This document shows, in pieces, positions 24,380 to 35,333 of a DNA stretch of 64,000 nt (the stretch's first letter is position 1; each line of letters starts with the position of its first letter). Source of the stretch: Takakia lepidozioides (lineage: Eukaryota; Streptophyta; Takakiopsida; Takakiales; Takakiaceae); the NCBI GenBank assembly GCA_030704615.1, contig CM060734.1, positions 4,278,001 to 4,342,000 of the forward strand, given 5' to 3'. The notes beneath the pieces are model-generated. The model was not told where the DNA came from. It ran no database searches and saw only the letters and a list, made by a program, of their open reading frames with translations. The position numbers and the translations under genes are program-made.

Positions 24380-24567
24380 TCTCTCTCGCGCACTCGCTCG
24401 TAATATGAGGGCAGAGAGAATGTAGACCTTTTATCTTTTTGGTATTCAAGTCCAACTACATTGTAGAGGGAGAGCCTTATGAGAATGGGTCTAGTATGCA
24501 CTCCCTTACGGGATGAGTGCATACCACACTCACTCCATAAGGGACTGCCATGCCAGGGGTTGGATGG
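23864..24567. other. Non-coding stretch with (TC)n
   Basis: No gene recognised. A pure TC/CT microsatellite lies at about 24334-24376. Confidence 0.6.
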
Positions 24568-25640
24568 TGGGCACCTCTTCTCCCTCTCTTCCTCTCTCCA
24601 ATTATCTGTTTGGGATTAACAAAAAATTTCCTAAGCCTACTTGGTTTGGAAATACCTTCTTTCTAATCCCTAATGGAATATGTTTTGAATTTCATCCATA
24701 CCGGATGAAAAATATGCTAGGTATAATCCCTAACTGGATGAATTATTGTCTTGAGCTTTACCACTAAGGATGTAGCGTGCAATTTTTCATCCATGATGGA
24801 TTACATCCATCCTGGATGTTACCCTAACGGATGTAACTCTAATGAAGTGCAAAATTTCATCCCAGTGGATGAAATCACGGGATGGTCTGCTAACCGCCTC
24901 TCTGCCCTAAGCACGACATGATACTCGTGCTTGTTTTCTCTGGAGGATGGCGATGGTTAGCTGAGTGCTCGAGCATCACGATCCGCGTGCATTTTGTTTT
25001 TTCTTGCGCGATGGCGGCAGGCCTTCCATTTCCCGCACTGGAAATGACCTACTGCGGGTTTGCCTGCAATCTTCTTTATTCATGAAGCAGAAGCGCTCAT
25101 AAGGTGATGGGGGAAGTATCATGCACTTTGTCCTCAAGTATCCCAATTTTTTGCATTCTGCTGTGATCTCTTGAGATTCAGGTGTTGAATGCCGCAACGT
25201 CCCACTCCACAAACGATTAAAGTTCTTTGTGGTGTCGCATCTATGTTTTACTTTTGATCAATTTATGCATGTTGGACATGGATAGCAACTGTGAAGACCT
25301 GCTACTCACCTCGTGCATCCTCACTAACACACATCTTGATGTGGTGGTTTTTGGGACGGGCACAGGTGAGGGTCTTCACTTGATGTGTATTTTTTCAGTT
25401 TGCAGATGATCAAAGGACTTGGTGATGGTGACGATTGACGCTACATACTGCTTCAGTGGGGCATCCAGTTAGGGATTATACCTGGCATATTTTTCATCCG
25501 ATATGGATGAAATTCAAAACATATTCCATTAGGGATTAGAAAGAAGGTATTTCCAAACCAGGGTAGGCTTAGGAAAAAATTTGTTAATCTCAAACAGATA
25601 ATTGGAGAGAGGGAGAGAGAGGGAGAGAGGGGGCGCCCAC
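24568..25640. mobile_element. About 1.07-kb non-autonomous element with long terminal inverted repeats
   Basis: The left end (24568-24736) and the reverse complement of the right end (25466-25640) share a GTGGGC start, a CTCTCTCCAATTATCTGTTT box, TTGGAAATACCTTCTTTCTA and TGAATTTCATCCATA. The repeat is about 170 bp with a CT-rich outer part of variable length. The centre holds no transposase. It contains a 125-bp segment (25262-25390) that recurs at 36.25 kb. No target duplication could be defined because the right flank starts directly with the repeat copy at 25.64 kb. Confidence 0.75.
25262..25390 (+). repeat. Exon-like segment shared with 36247-36372
   Basis: Both copies contain CTGCTACTCACCTCGTGCAT, CCTCACTAAC, TTTTTGGGACGGGCACAGGT and GAGGG. 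Read in one frame, both give VVVFGTGTGEG. A GTGAGG donor-like site follows GGCACAG. It may be part of a captured exon, or simply a dispersed repeat. Confidence 0.6.
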
Positions 25641-25643
25641 ACT

Positions 25644-26123
25644 ATACTATATATGTATTTTTGCACATTGCACATTGCACATGAGGATAAAGTAGATGCC
25701 ATAAATACAAAATGCCCTTGAATTCCCTTGCCCTAACTCCACACATACACCTAATGTGCCTTTGGAGGCTCACATAGCAGCAATACTGGTATCAATACCA
25801 ATCTTGTCTATTGATATACCAGACATGTATGGTATATACCATAGTGTAGAGCAACGTATATATTGCCCCTAGTATGGTATTGCCCGGGTATTGGCCACCC
25901 TACCTACCACCCGAGTATGGTATAAACTACCGGGTTGATATCAGTATTGATACCCGGGTTGGACCTATATACCGGTCCAACACTGGTTCACACATGGTCG
26001 CTGGAAATTTGTGGAAAATAGCAAAGTGGGCCTTCTTGGAACAATGAATGGATATATTACTAAATAAATTCATGAAAAAAATCAATTGAATTTTTCAATA
26101 GTTTTTTTCTTTGTTTTCAAGAG
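25644..26123 (+). repeat. Second copy of segment Y (15917-16397)
   Basis: Direct-orientation copy with a few mismatches, starting at the tail of arm A' and ending at TTTTCAAGAG, where it jumps into the DRM fragment. Confidence 0.88.
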
Positions 26124-26479
26124 AGCCTCCAATGGAAATTGAAGGCTGGTCCCATCCACATATATCGACCAAGCCTTGCCTCCGCACACTACCAGCTGCT
26201 GATTGCTCTCTCCAATTAGGCTCTATGGAGCCTCCAATGGAGGTTGAAGAGTGGTCCCATCCAAATGTGCGTCACGTCGGATGTCACGTGCTAGTGGTGG
26301 ATGATTTGAAGCGCTTCCTGCCTTCGATGTGGTCAGCCATTGTTCAAAGCTTATCTGTACACACAGTTGCATTTCACTTCTCAGTGCTACGACAACTCTA
26401 CCCAGATGGCATGAAGGTGCTATCTCTATTTTCGGGCATTGGGGGTACTAGAGATAGCCCTCCACATATTAGTGCTTGA
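26111..26479 (+). pseudogene. Captured DRM-type methyltransferase fragment, copy 2
   Basis: Matches 12307-12651 nearly base for base, with a 12-bp in-frame insertion (after GTGCGTCACGTCGG) that adds four codons. It again ends with VLSLFSGIGG and a stop at 26479. The match continues to 26512, where the 5' LTR begins. Preservation of the frame in both copies could mean recent duplication rather than selection. Confidence 0.65.
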
Positions 26480-26512
26480 CGAGGCCAAGGAGGATACAGA
26501 TCAGATGTAGGG

Positions 26513-27238
26513 TGTCGCGGCCCTTTGCCTTGAGGGCAAGGGGTCGGGACACAAGAGGGGCTGCCCCTGTGGTGGGGGCAGTGGCAGCGAGAGGTATGGG
26601 GGGCTGAAGCACCCTTAAGTGCCCAAGGCACTCAAGGAGGCGGAGGCGCTCACTAGGTGGAGCCCCGCACACCGGGTTGCGGTGGGGGTGGCTCCACAAG
26701 GGGTGGTGGTAGCTTAGCGGGACTTAGTGGGGGTGGCATAGAACTCACCCTGGGGCGGAGACCTCGTGGTGGGAGTCGTGGGGAGTCTTGGGACTCATCA
26801 CGGTCCATTGGGGCCGTGGTGGGTGGGCCAAGACTCACCGCGACTCATCACCGGGAGTCGAGGGTGTTCGTGGTGGTTCGCCATAAAATGGCATGGTTGT
26901 TTGTGAAACCCCCGCGGACAGCTACAGAAGTATATATAGGGAGTAGTAACCCCGAGAACGGTGCAAGCCCGTTGGTGACCAAAAACTAGTGAGTAAGCGA
27001 GCGAGCCGGAAAGCGACCAAAGAGTGGGGAGCTGTTCTAGACTGTCAACTACCAAAGGGAATTCCGCTGGTTCCAAATCGTTGGAGGGTTCTTTGGGAGA
27101 TCAAAGGGGGACCGTTATGCCCCGGTGAGCAGCCGAAGCTCCAAGTTGGCCCGGCGGCCAGGTTGGGAGTTAGGCGCGCGCATCAAGTGAGTAACTATGA
27201 CTTAAGGGGGGGAGTTTACCGAAGTGAGGTGCGCGACA
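26513..27238 (+). mobile_element. 5' LTR of chromovirus
   Basis: A 726-bp LTR bounded by TGTCGC and GCGACA, preceded by ...ATGTAGG. Its partner is 18858-19584. A promoter is expected in it, but I could not place a TATA box with confidence. Confidence 0.93.
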
Positions 27239-27240
27239 CT

Positions 27241-27252
27241 TGGTATCAGAGC
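27241..27252 (+). other. Primer binding site (initiator Met tRNA)
   Basis: TGGTATCAGAGC starts two bases after the LTR and is complementary to the 3' end of plant initiator methionine tRNA, the usual primer of plant Ty3/gypsy elements. This fixes the LTR as the 5' one and the element as plus-oriented here. Confidence 0.93.
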
Positions 27253-27293
27253 TTAGAGTTCAGTATGCGATCGTCCTTGGGATTGGCCTCATC

Positions 27294-29089
27294 ATGGGGT
27301 TGGGCAAGCCAAAGCGAAAGCGGAACGGCCCAAAAGATGATGATCCTGGTGAGCCCGATGGGGGCGACGTGTCACCGAGGTGGCCGTTTGAGGAAGCGAT
27401 ACATGTTTCCGAAAACGAGGCCGCTCAAGAGCGGGAGGAATCTGAGGAGTCGGAGCCTGAGGAATCCCTGAGAGCTCCGACCGACCAACAGATGTCTCCC
27501 ATGCCGGCAGCCTTTTGGGAAGGGTTGTTGGCGCAATTTGGCGGGACGTTGAAAGACGTGTTGAAGGCGGCTAATGCCACTTCCACTAAGGCAAAGTTTA
27601 AGGTGAAGCCTAAGGAACCCGACACCTTCGAGGGCGTCCAAAATCGGAAGGCACTCAACACCTGGCTCTTGGAGCTAGAGCTGTACTTCCGGGCGGCCAA
27701 GTTGAGTGACGAGGATCGGGTGGAAGTGGCTGAGGGACTATGCTCAACAATGGTGGCAGAAACGCCTTCACGACCGAGGTCCAAGCCCGGAAACCTTGAA
27801 CTGGAGTGGGTTCAAGGAATTGATGAAGAGGCAGTTTGTGCCCCTCAACGCATCCTGGCTCGCCCGGGACAAGATGAGGAATTTGAAGCAAACAGATGAC
27901 ATTCGGGGATATGTCCAGGCTTTCAATATGTTGTTGCTCGAAGTCGCGGACATGGCAGAACCAGAAATGGTCTTCAACTTTGTGGCGAGACTGGCCCCAT
28001 GGGCCAGGCGGAAGTTGGAGGAGAAGCCACCTAAGACTTTGAACGAGGCAATTGAGAGGGCTGAATGTTTCTCGGATGTCCCTAAGGGTGAAAGACAAGG
28101 CCGTACGGAGCTGAACGTGGAAATCGAAGGGAGGGCCTTCACAAGTCAAGACAGCACCCGGTGCTTCGAAAGGAAAAGCGGGTGGAGCGGCCTATGGCGG
28201 ACAGAAGGCGACCTTTGATGGAGTGTGTTTCAATTGCGGGGAGCCTGGGCACATGGCCAAGAAGTGCACGAAGCCCCGGCAATTGAACATGACTCGGGCG
28301 ACCACAGAGCTGTCGGAAGATATCATCAGTCGCTTGGTGGAAGCAGTGGTCGCCAGGACTTGCAAGGTAGGCAAATTTTCTTGTGAGTTGTATCAGGAAA
28401 CTGGCACCTTACGTAAAGTGAGTCAGTTATTGTTCGTGGATGGGATAATATCCGGAACTAACGTGTCGTTGTTGGTGGACACAGGAGCGTCGCACTCCTT
28501 CATGACACCGGTAACGGCGCAAAAGCTGGGACTCCCGACAAGTGACGTGGGGGCCTCTATTGAGGTGCGTTTTGCCAAAGGAGAACCGCAGTTGGCGACA
28601 AGGTTGGCGTTTGATGTTCCTCTTCAACTGGGGAGGAGGGACGTGAGAACTTCACCATCTGCGAGATCGATGGAGTGGATCTCATTTTGGGGATGTCCTT
28701 TTTGAGCAAATCCGGAGCGGTCATAGATGGCCGCAAGAGAGTAGTCACGCTGTCATGTGGGAATGGTGGCGAGGTCTTTCGAGTATCGAAAACGCCCAAA
28801 TCCGTGGGAGGGCGAATAAACCTTCTGTCAGCAAGGGAGTGGGCCGTGGAGGAGGCACACGAGCCCCAGTTTTTGCTCTACATTAGAGAAGTGAAGAGAG
28901 AAGGCGATGGGGAGCCGAGCCCAGATTGGATCAAGGGGATTTTGGAGAAATACGAGGATGTGATGCCGGAGGATTTACCAAGTGGCTTGCCACCGCGAAG
29001 AGGAGTTGACCACAAGATTGAGGTGATACCGGGATCGGAACCGCCTGCCAAGGCGCCCTACCGGTTGAGCCACAGAGAGTTGGTCGAGC
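27294..29089 (+). pseudogene. gag: Chromovirus gag and protease (5' half)
   Basis: Starts at the ATG at 27294 (MGLGKPKRKRNG), 41 bp after the primer binding site. The gag capsid region shifts frame once near 27.7 kb and continues as WWQKRLHDRG ... ARRKLEEKPPKTLNEAIERAE. A CCHC zinc knuckle, CFNCGEPGHMAKKC, lies at about 28223-28270, in another frame. The aspartic protease carries VDTGASHSFM at about 28474-28503. After one more shift near 28.66 kb, the RT lead-in PEDLPSGLPPRRGVDHKIE and APYRLSHRELVEL follows and ends at about 29089, where retroviral similarity stops. The next residues of a gypsy RT are found at 23152 on the other strand. Gag packages RNA, and protease would cleave the polyprotein. 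The shifts make this copy defective. Confidence 0.9.
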
Positions 29090-31140
29090 TATACATCACC
29101 AGCCAAGTCAAGGAGCCCTTCGCCGTCGTTAGTGTCAACCATGGCACATATCCCAGGACCTCCTGAGGCAAGAATATAGAGTCATGCGTTTTCCATGTTA
29201 CCTCTTATCTTGTCAACAAGCTCTTGTAAAGAAGTAGAGACCAAGGAAGGATCTCCGTGCGATGTAGTTTTATCTTTGGTTAAAAAGCTACAGTCTCTGT
29301 TTCCCAAGTCAAGAGAAAATATGGACAAAACATTCATATAGCTGGGCACGCAAGAGTTCAGAAATTACAGGTGTTCTTCAACCGATGGCAGTAAATTACT
29401 ACACATTTTTCCACCATATCAGCCAACTTTATGGTTAGAACCGTTTTTCCAAAGGTATGAATAAGAACTTGTGTTCTCAGCCAGTGGCAGTAGTCTATTG
29501 CCCGTGACTCACAACATGAACAAGTGAATAAGAACATTGGCAGCAATCTGCTGCCCATCTTTTCACCATATCAGCCAGCTTTATGGTTTTAAAACCAGAT
29601 TTCCTTAAGGTATGGAAAAAAAACATATCACGTTACACCTGGGCATTTTTTTAGTGGTGCTATAAAGAGCAAACCCACATCCAGGAGAAGTATTAAAGCC
29701 CACGAGTAGGGAAGGCTTTTCATCATAAGGGATCTGATGCTGACATAAGGCATCGACTACAGGTTACCAGTTAACAGGAGTAATGTGCATTGACCGGATC
29801 ATGTAGAAGGTGTACACAGGCCTAGCTCATAATATCAGTATGCAAGAAACCCTTAGATGTTCTTCAAGTACTATCAGCGATGTCTTTCTCTCGTTGTCCA
29901 ATCCGCCAACAAATTTTTGTTGGAGAGGATCATCATACCTTATGAGGTATTTGTTGCTCCACACTATTGTTATGGAGGTATAGGGGGCTGATACCCCATG
30001 GCTTTCTTAGACCTATGCAAAAGCCATTAAAGGTGTTAGTACATCATAATAAGAAAATTGGAAAATGGCAGGTGAGAGAGAGAGAGTGTGTGTACAGAAA
30101 CCACTAAGTACACTGGTCAAGAATAGAGAGGGAAGATACTATATCTTGTCGGGACATGGACAAGACCAAACAAGGTCTTTGTCAAATTAACGACAAATCA
30201 GCCTCATAACAAGGCACTATCTAACTTCACCTTCCATAGGTAGTATCTTATCTGATAAAAACTCATGTCATCTTCCTGAAAACACATGAAAAATTAGGGT
30301 GGGAGGGTGGGATTTCCAAGACAACCATCACCCTAGATTCAGATGTCATTCATCATTGACGGAATCTTGTTTTTCTTATAAAACAATCGGGACCAACACC
30401 ACCTTTGGTACATACCAGATCAGCATAAACACTTGAGCCTTTAAGAATGAGTTGCAGGTGTTGCAATTCCAAGAGCCCGGCCTGATAATGTAGACCAGCC
30501 AACATGTTATGTCTATGTTCCATGAATGCACAAAGGTCTGGATCTGGTTTTCCAATCATCTCTCCAAAACTCAATCAGAGTGGAGTGCTACAATGAGCAT
30601 AATCAGAACTTTATAGACAACACCAGCTCAAAGGGTATTCCAAAAGGCTAGTTTGATAAGTTAAACCAGCCCCTATGTATTTTGAAAAAGCCCAACAAGA
30701 CCACTATTTGGTATTCTTCCAAGTCAAGTATTGATTGGTACTTTCCAAGTCAATATAGTAAAATTGAACCTATTTCAAATTCAAAGGATGGTTCCAATGG
30801 CATCGTTTGGCAACCTTAAAACAGGTGTTATGTAATCTGAAAAGCCCATCACGCCAGCTGCTTGGTAACATATAGGTTAAAACAATGTAACCAGGGCTGT
30901 TTTAAATTTAGAACTGTGACCTCAATGTTCAAAAAGTACTGCTTGGTACTTACCGTGTTAAATCAGCATAAGAAGGCCTATCCTAAGCATCGTTGGGCAA
31001 TGGTAGGACGTACACTTGTTTGCAAATACGGTTAAAGTTGGGCCCACACGCACAGCGGCCGTGTCATTTAGAATTCCATTAAATGATTGCATGCTGACAG
31101 ACTGCCACCCTGCATGGATAATATTCATCCCAACGATAAG
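29090..31140. other. Region without recognised genes
   Basis: No ORF has domain content. Two stretches recur elsewhere: 29665-29843 matches 45081-45263 (same orientation) and about 30092-30235 matches 37345-37495 (inverted). Those two relatives abut the two broken ends of the second retroelement. Confidence 0.6.
29665..29843 (+). repeat. Dispersed repeat, copy also at 45081-45263
   Basis: Shared blocks include GACCGGATCATGTAGAAGGT, AAGGCAT and GCCTAGCTCATAATATCA. Confidence 0.75.
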
Positions 31141-31864
31141 CTAACAGAGTTGGGAATTCCGCGCGGAACTCCCATTTTCGACTCTCGAAACGGATGAAAA
31201 AGTGTAAACCACTTTTCGAACAACTGAGCTGCGAGTACAGCGGAATGTTGTACACTTTATTGTGTATACCGTTGCACTGTCGCACATCCTGACAGCCGCC
31301 GTCACACACAAACTGAACGGTACTGTCGCCTGCCCCACTTACAACTGTATATAATTATTGCGAACTGTCAAGTTCCATGGATGACATCCATGCCAACGAA
31401 ATCATTATGCCAGTTCGCAATTCCGCGCGGAACTGCCATTTATGAATCTCCAAAACGGATGAAAAACGTACTCTGTCCAAACCATTTTGACCAACTCAAA
31501 ACGTGCATGGATAATATCCATGCCATCCAGTTGCACTGAGTGCTTGCAATTCCGCGATGATCTCCGAACGAGACGCATTGCTGGTTCGTAATTCCGCACG
31601 GAACTGCCATATCTTCATATTGCAAACGAGGGCAGAACCCACACATTAAACCCCTACAATCGTCGCACATCGGTTATCAAAATAACATGCTGGCGGGATG
31701 TTGTCTAGCATGTATAGGTGGGCGGTTCATAATTCCGCGCGGAACTGCGGGTGCAGTGCAGCTTCTACAAAAAGAACAGGCCGATAAAGACTGCTGTAGG
31801 AGTCAAAATGCATGTGGGAGTGTCGTGCTCTGTTCCACCTCCTCCAATGACCATGCCTATGGAA

Positions 31865-31980
31865 TATTCCCAGATAATCGAATATGCTCGATTTATTATT
31901 ATTATGCTCGAATATGCTCGAATATTCGATAATGTGTTTTTTCGCAAGCGAATATTGTCGAGTATACGACGGAATATTCT
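31865..31980. repeat. GAATATGCTCG repeat patch
   Basis: Four or more GAATATGCTCG or GAATATTCGA strings within about 110 bases, with internal palindromes. No gene. Confidence 0.6.
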
Positions 31981-32777
31981 ATCCCCATCATCGCGGGGGA
32001 TCTGCTGTGTGCCAATCCTTCCTATGGATGGTGGACAGTTCCGTGCGAAATTGTTGTCCGCTTTATTTCCCTGTCACGCCATATTATTTGTTGCGTTTTT
32101 AATTCCGCGTGATACTGTCGTCTGCTCTATGTCTCAGTCAGGCCATATTATCTGTTGAGTTTTTAATTCCACGCGGAATTGCGGGATGAGGGTGATTTGC
32201 TTGGAATAAGCAGAGGGTCGCGGACTGCTGTGGAGCTGGCAAGACAACAGTTCCGCACGGAACCGCCGTGTGCTGCACCCAGCGTATAATACTGGTCTAG
32301 TTTCAAAAAACAAAGAATGGAGTGATTTGCGGGCGCGCGGATTCGGTTCATCGGTCAATCGTTTATCGTGACGCCATCCGTATGCGGCGTCCCTTTCTGG
32401 ACAATAATTTACCGTTGGAAGTTCCTGCATGGTGGACATATGTTTCACACGTGTCGTTGTGCCAGGCCTGTGGAATTGGATGACGCATGACATCTGTTTG
32501 GTAGGGTGGATGAATTCGGAACGGTTTGAATTTTCCCACGACACCGCCCACTCGCTCGCCATTTCCAATTCTTTCGCCTGCGCCCGGCCAAGGTCACCTC
32601 TCTCTCACAGTCTCCTCTTCTTCTCTCCATTCTTATCTCTGATTCACTGTTTTCTGCTCCCTGGCTCCCCTCGCCGGATCTCAGCGCAGTCGCAGTACGG
32701 GTGATTCACCACCCCGGACACACGGCGGAGGTTCTCCTTCGCTACGCAGAAGAGAGGAGGTTCATCGCGAAGAGTCT

Positions 32778-34147
32778 TTGTTGTCGTCGTCGGAGGAGGA
32801 GCTCATGAAGGAGGGGGAGAGAACGCCGCCGGCTGCAACTCCTGGGCCCTCTTCGTTGGCGGACATAGGGGCTTCCTCCACTGGTAATCCCTTGTATCGG
32901 CCATCCCTGATGAGGAAGTGGGAGGTAGAGAAGACATCGGTGGCTGATATACCATTGACAGAGAGCATGAAGGATGAGGTGGAGAGGGCACTGGAGGAAT
33001 CCGCACAGAACCACACATTCTCCTCTTTCAGGCACCTCCTGTACAAGTCCGAGCCTCCATTAGTTCCATTGTGCCGCATGAAGCCCTTGCCTGCCATAAT
33101 GGTCCCTGAAAAGTCTGGAATAGCTCACATGCGGACATTTTTGAGGTGGATGGATACAATCCCACTCTTGCAGGGTTTCTCCTGGCCACTGTGAATGACA
33201 AAGGCCACGAGATGGACGTAACAGAGACGGACATGGCTTCGTGGGACTCCTCATGGAAGATTGTGAATGCGGAGTTCGAAGCAGAGTTGGAGAAAGACCC
33301 CAAATGGCATTGGCTGAGGGGCAAGTTCATGTTCATCTGTGATGGTAACCACAGACATTGTGCTTGGAATGAAGTCATCAGCGCCAAGCACAAGAATGAC
33401 ATCGACTGGCATGTCCGTGTTCGATCATTTATGATGGACGTGAGGCCTTCCGACATGGGGATCATTAGGCGAGCCATGAAGGAACGTGTAGGTTTGCTTG
33501 ACTCCTATCCTCTTTCTCGTTTTTGTTCTTGCAATGCCGCTGTCTGGAAAATAGAATCTGCAATTCCGGACGGAACTGCGCCCAGCAGGTCTTGCAATGT
33601 GACATTTTGGGGGCGCTTCATTGCCGATCCAAGTTCTTTGTCTGTTATTCGGGAGTACAGGGATCTCTTGTGCGTAGGCTGCGAGTGCAATTCGGCGTAG
33701 AACTGCAGGCGCTCATTGTCATCCTCCTCCTAATACCAACAGTGTAAATCTTGTTGCAGGGTGACGCAGAAAGGCAGAGTGGGGACAAGTCTGAACCAGC
33801 AACTGTACTACTACAAGAAGACACAGCAAACACCTCTGGAGAACTTAAAAGGTGGACGCGCTGCCGAAGCAAGCGTAACTTATGGTGTCACTCGACCCCA
33901 TAGGGCTACTGCCTTCCGGTGGGAAGGTAGACACCGTGATGACTTTCAACATGTGGATTGAACCCACAACCATTCGTGAGAAGGTATGTGCCCTTACCAC
34001 TGGGCTACATGCTGGTTGTCTCTGGAGAACTTCGATCTTCCTGTATATGTTAAGCCTCTGGCTGAGAGGCATGCAGGTTTGGAGGAGGCTGCAATAGATA
34101 GTTTGTCATTTTGGCCTATGGAAAAGAAGGGCAAAAAGACTACATAG
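32778..34147 (+). CDS. Unknown protein with DGNHR (ParB/sulfiredoxin-like) motif, last exon split by a SINE
   Basis: Coding region preceded by a CT-rich leader. The N-terminus is acidic and Ser/Pro-rich (LSSSEEELMKEGERTPP). A one-base shift near 33.12 kb leads into VDGYNPTLAGFLLATVNDKG and then WLRGKFMFICDGNHRHCAW (DGNHR at 33341-33355). A hydrophobic strand followed by DGxHR and Ala/Trp is the signature of ParB/sulfiredoxin-like nucleotide-binding folds; that is family knowledge, and assignment here is tentative. A donor at about 33490 (CGT|GTAGGT) and an acceptor at 33759 (TTGCAG) bound the intron. The last exon starts VTQKGRVGTSLNQQLYYYKK and is interrupted at 33846 by a SINE. It resumes at 34021, one copy of the duplicated target being redundant, and ends at the TAG at 34145-34147. 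Coding quality resumes perfectly after the SINE (ENFDLPVYVKPLAERHAG). I cannot name the function. The frameshift plus SINE suggests a recently dead copy, or a gene model needing RNA data. Confidence 0.55.
33847..34020 (-). mobile_element. tRNA-derived SINE with 12-bp target-site duplication
   Basis: Minus-strand SINE. It reads GACAACCAGCATG, then the pol III A box TAGCCCAGTGG and the B box GGTTCAATCC, followed by a tRNA-unrelated body ending in GTTACGCT. TCTGGAGAACTT occurs on both sides (33835-33846 and 34021-34032), which proves insertion. Related copies lie at 35.18-35.33 and 41.33-41.39 kb. Confidence 0.85.
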
Positions 34148-35182
34148 AGTGAAGCGGGCATACATAGAAGCGGAAGCAGTAGAAGATAACGAGGGATGTG
34201 AGGACAATGTAGAGGCTGAGGAGGGGGGAAGACAGTTTATTTGGGGATACCTGTTGATGGATTAGTAGATTTCTAGCATTGCAGGCTAAGTTCGGATGGA
34301 GGCGGACCTCTTTGTCATCGTAATTTATACATGGAGTCATCTCAGTTCTGTGCCGAACTGAGTTGGGCCTGCATACCTCGTGTTGCTTTCGCTGTGCAAT
34401 GTGCTAATTGCGATGTGTTGCTAAAGTAACTTCTGATAATCAATCAGCGGGTCACTTGGTTAGTTGGAAAAGGCGCTTGAAAAAAAAATTAAAGTGACCA
34501 ATGGGAACGTAGAACCATAGTGTTGTCCCTTGAAAGATAAGGACGAAAAAGATTAAGGACGACGAGACACCAAGGCAATAAGGACACAGAGGACTCAAGA
34601 ACAGATATCATAATAAAAGTAAAAAAGAAGAAGAAGATGAGGGGATGTAGCATTTGCGCAACAAATAAACAATTATGTATGGAATAAAATTAAGAATGTC
34701 CTCAAAATATGGGTTAACAGTACCAAATGCCGATCATATCACATATTTAGTATCATCCAACTACGTAATTATAAGCAAAAGAATATTTTCCTGAATATAT
34801 AGACAGTCATTATCGAATATCATAAGATAATATTCTCTAATATAGCGGTTAAGTAACAGTAAAGTAAGAAATACACGATCCTAATTACATACAACTACAA
34901 ATATATAGTTATAATGTAATTACAGCAGCCTGTAATGATATCCTAAATTCTGCGAGATTCAATATCTACAATATTATGCAAAATATTCTTTCATCTGATG
35001 AAAGTTCTCCTATAGCAAAACATACACCTTTCTACTTAGACAATATATAGATATAATATTAATATGTAAATACAGAAAATATAATAATATTATGTTGTAT
35101 GTTATATATAAAATAATTACGACATTTCTATATATTTTTAATCTAGTAAACTGCATATATGATTATTTTTGTCACTGTATCG
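34148..35182. other. A+T-rich region without recognised genes
   Basis: From about 34.55 kb the sequence is strongly A+T-rich, with no ORF of interest. One member of the palindrome cluster lies at 34344. Confidence 0.6.
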
Positions 35183-35333
35183 AGCGTAACTTATGGTGTC
35201 ACTTGACCCCGAAGGACTACTGCCTTCTAGCAGAAAGGTGGACACTTTCATGACACACCAGACGGTGGTTCGAACCCACAACCACATCCAACGTGGTATG
35301 TGCCCATTACCACTGGGCTACATGCTGGTTGTC
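35183..35333 (-). mobile_element. tRNA-derived SINE, second copy
   Basis: Reverse complement contains the A box TAGCCCAGTGG and the B box GTTCGAACC and matches the SINE at 33.87-34.02 kb over nearly its full length. No target duplication was found by eye. Confidence 0.8.

Larger units (their letters stand above)
31155..34359. repeat. Cluster of twelve AATTCCGCGCGGAACT palindromes
   Basis: A 16-bp near-perfect palindrome recurs at 31155, 31419, 31548 (left half only), 31590, 31731, 32037, 32101, 32165, 32249, 33562, 33689 and 34344. Variants keep the AGTTCC/AATTCC arms and a G+C centre (GCGC, GCAC, GTGC, ACGC, GGAC). Several sit in longer similar units with a GGATAATATCCATGCC box upstream and CCATTT plus AACGGATGAAAAA downstream. 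None lies in the exons of the gene at 32.78-34.15 kb; two are in its intron, one lies after its stop and the rest lie upstream. This could be a protein-binding site family or a small mobile palindrome. Confidence 0.85.

Noticed and set aside
25227-25409. Rab GDI/escort protein N-terminus from VVVFGTGTGEG
   Set aside because: The glycine pattern is too short and does not match the GTGLxE consensus; kept only as an exon-like repeat.
35183-35333. Functional tRNA gene
   Set aside because: A and B boxes are present, but no consistent acceptor and T stems fold and the unit extends past tRNA length with related copies; it is a SINE.
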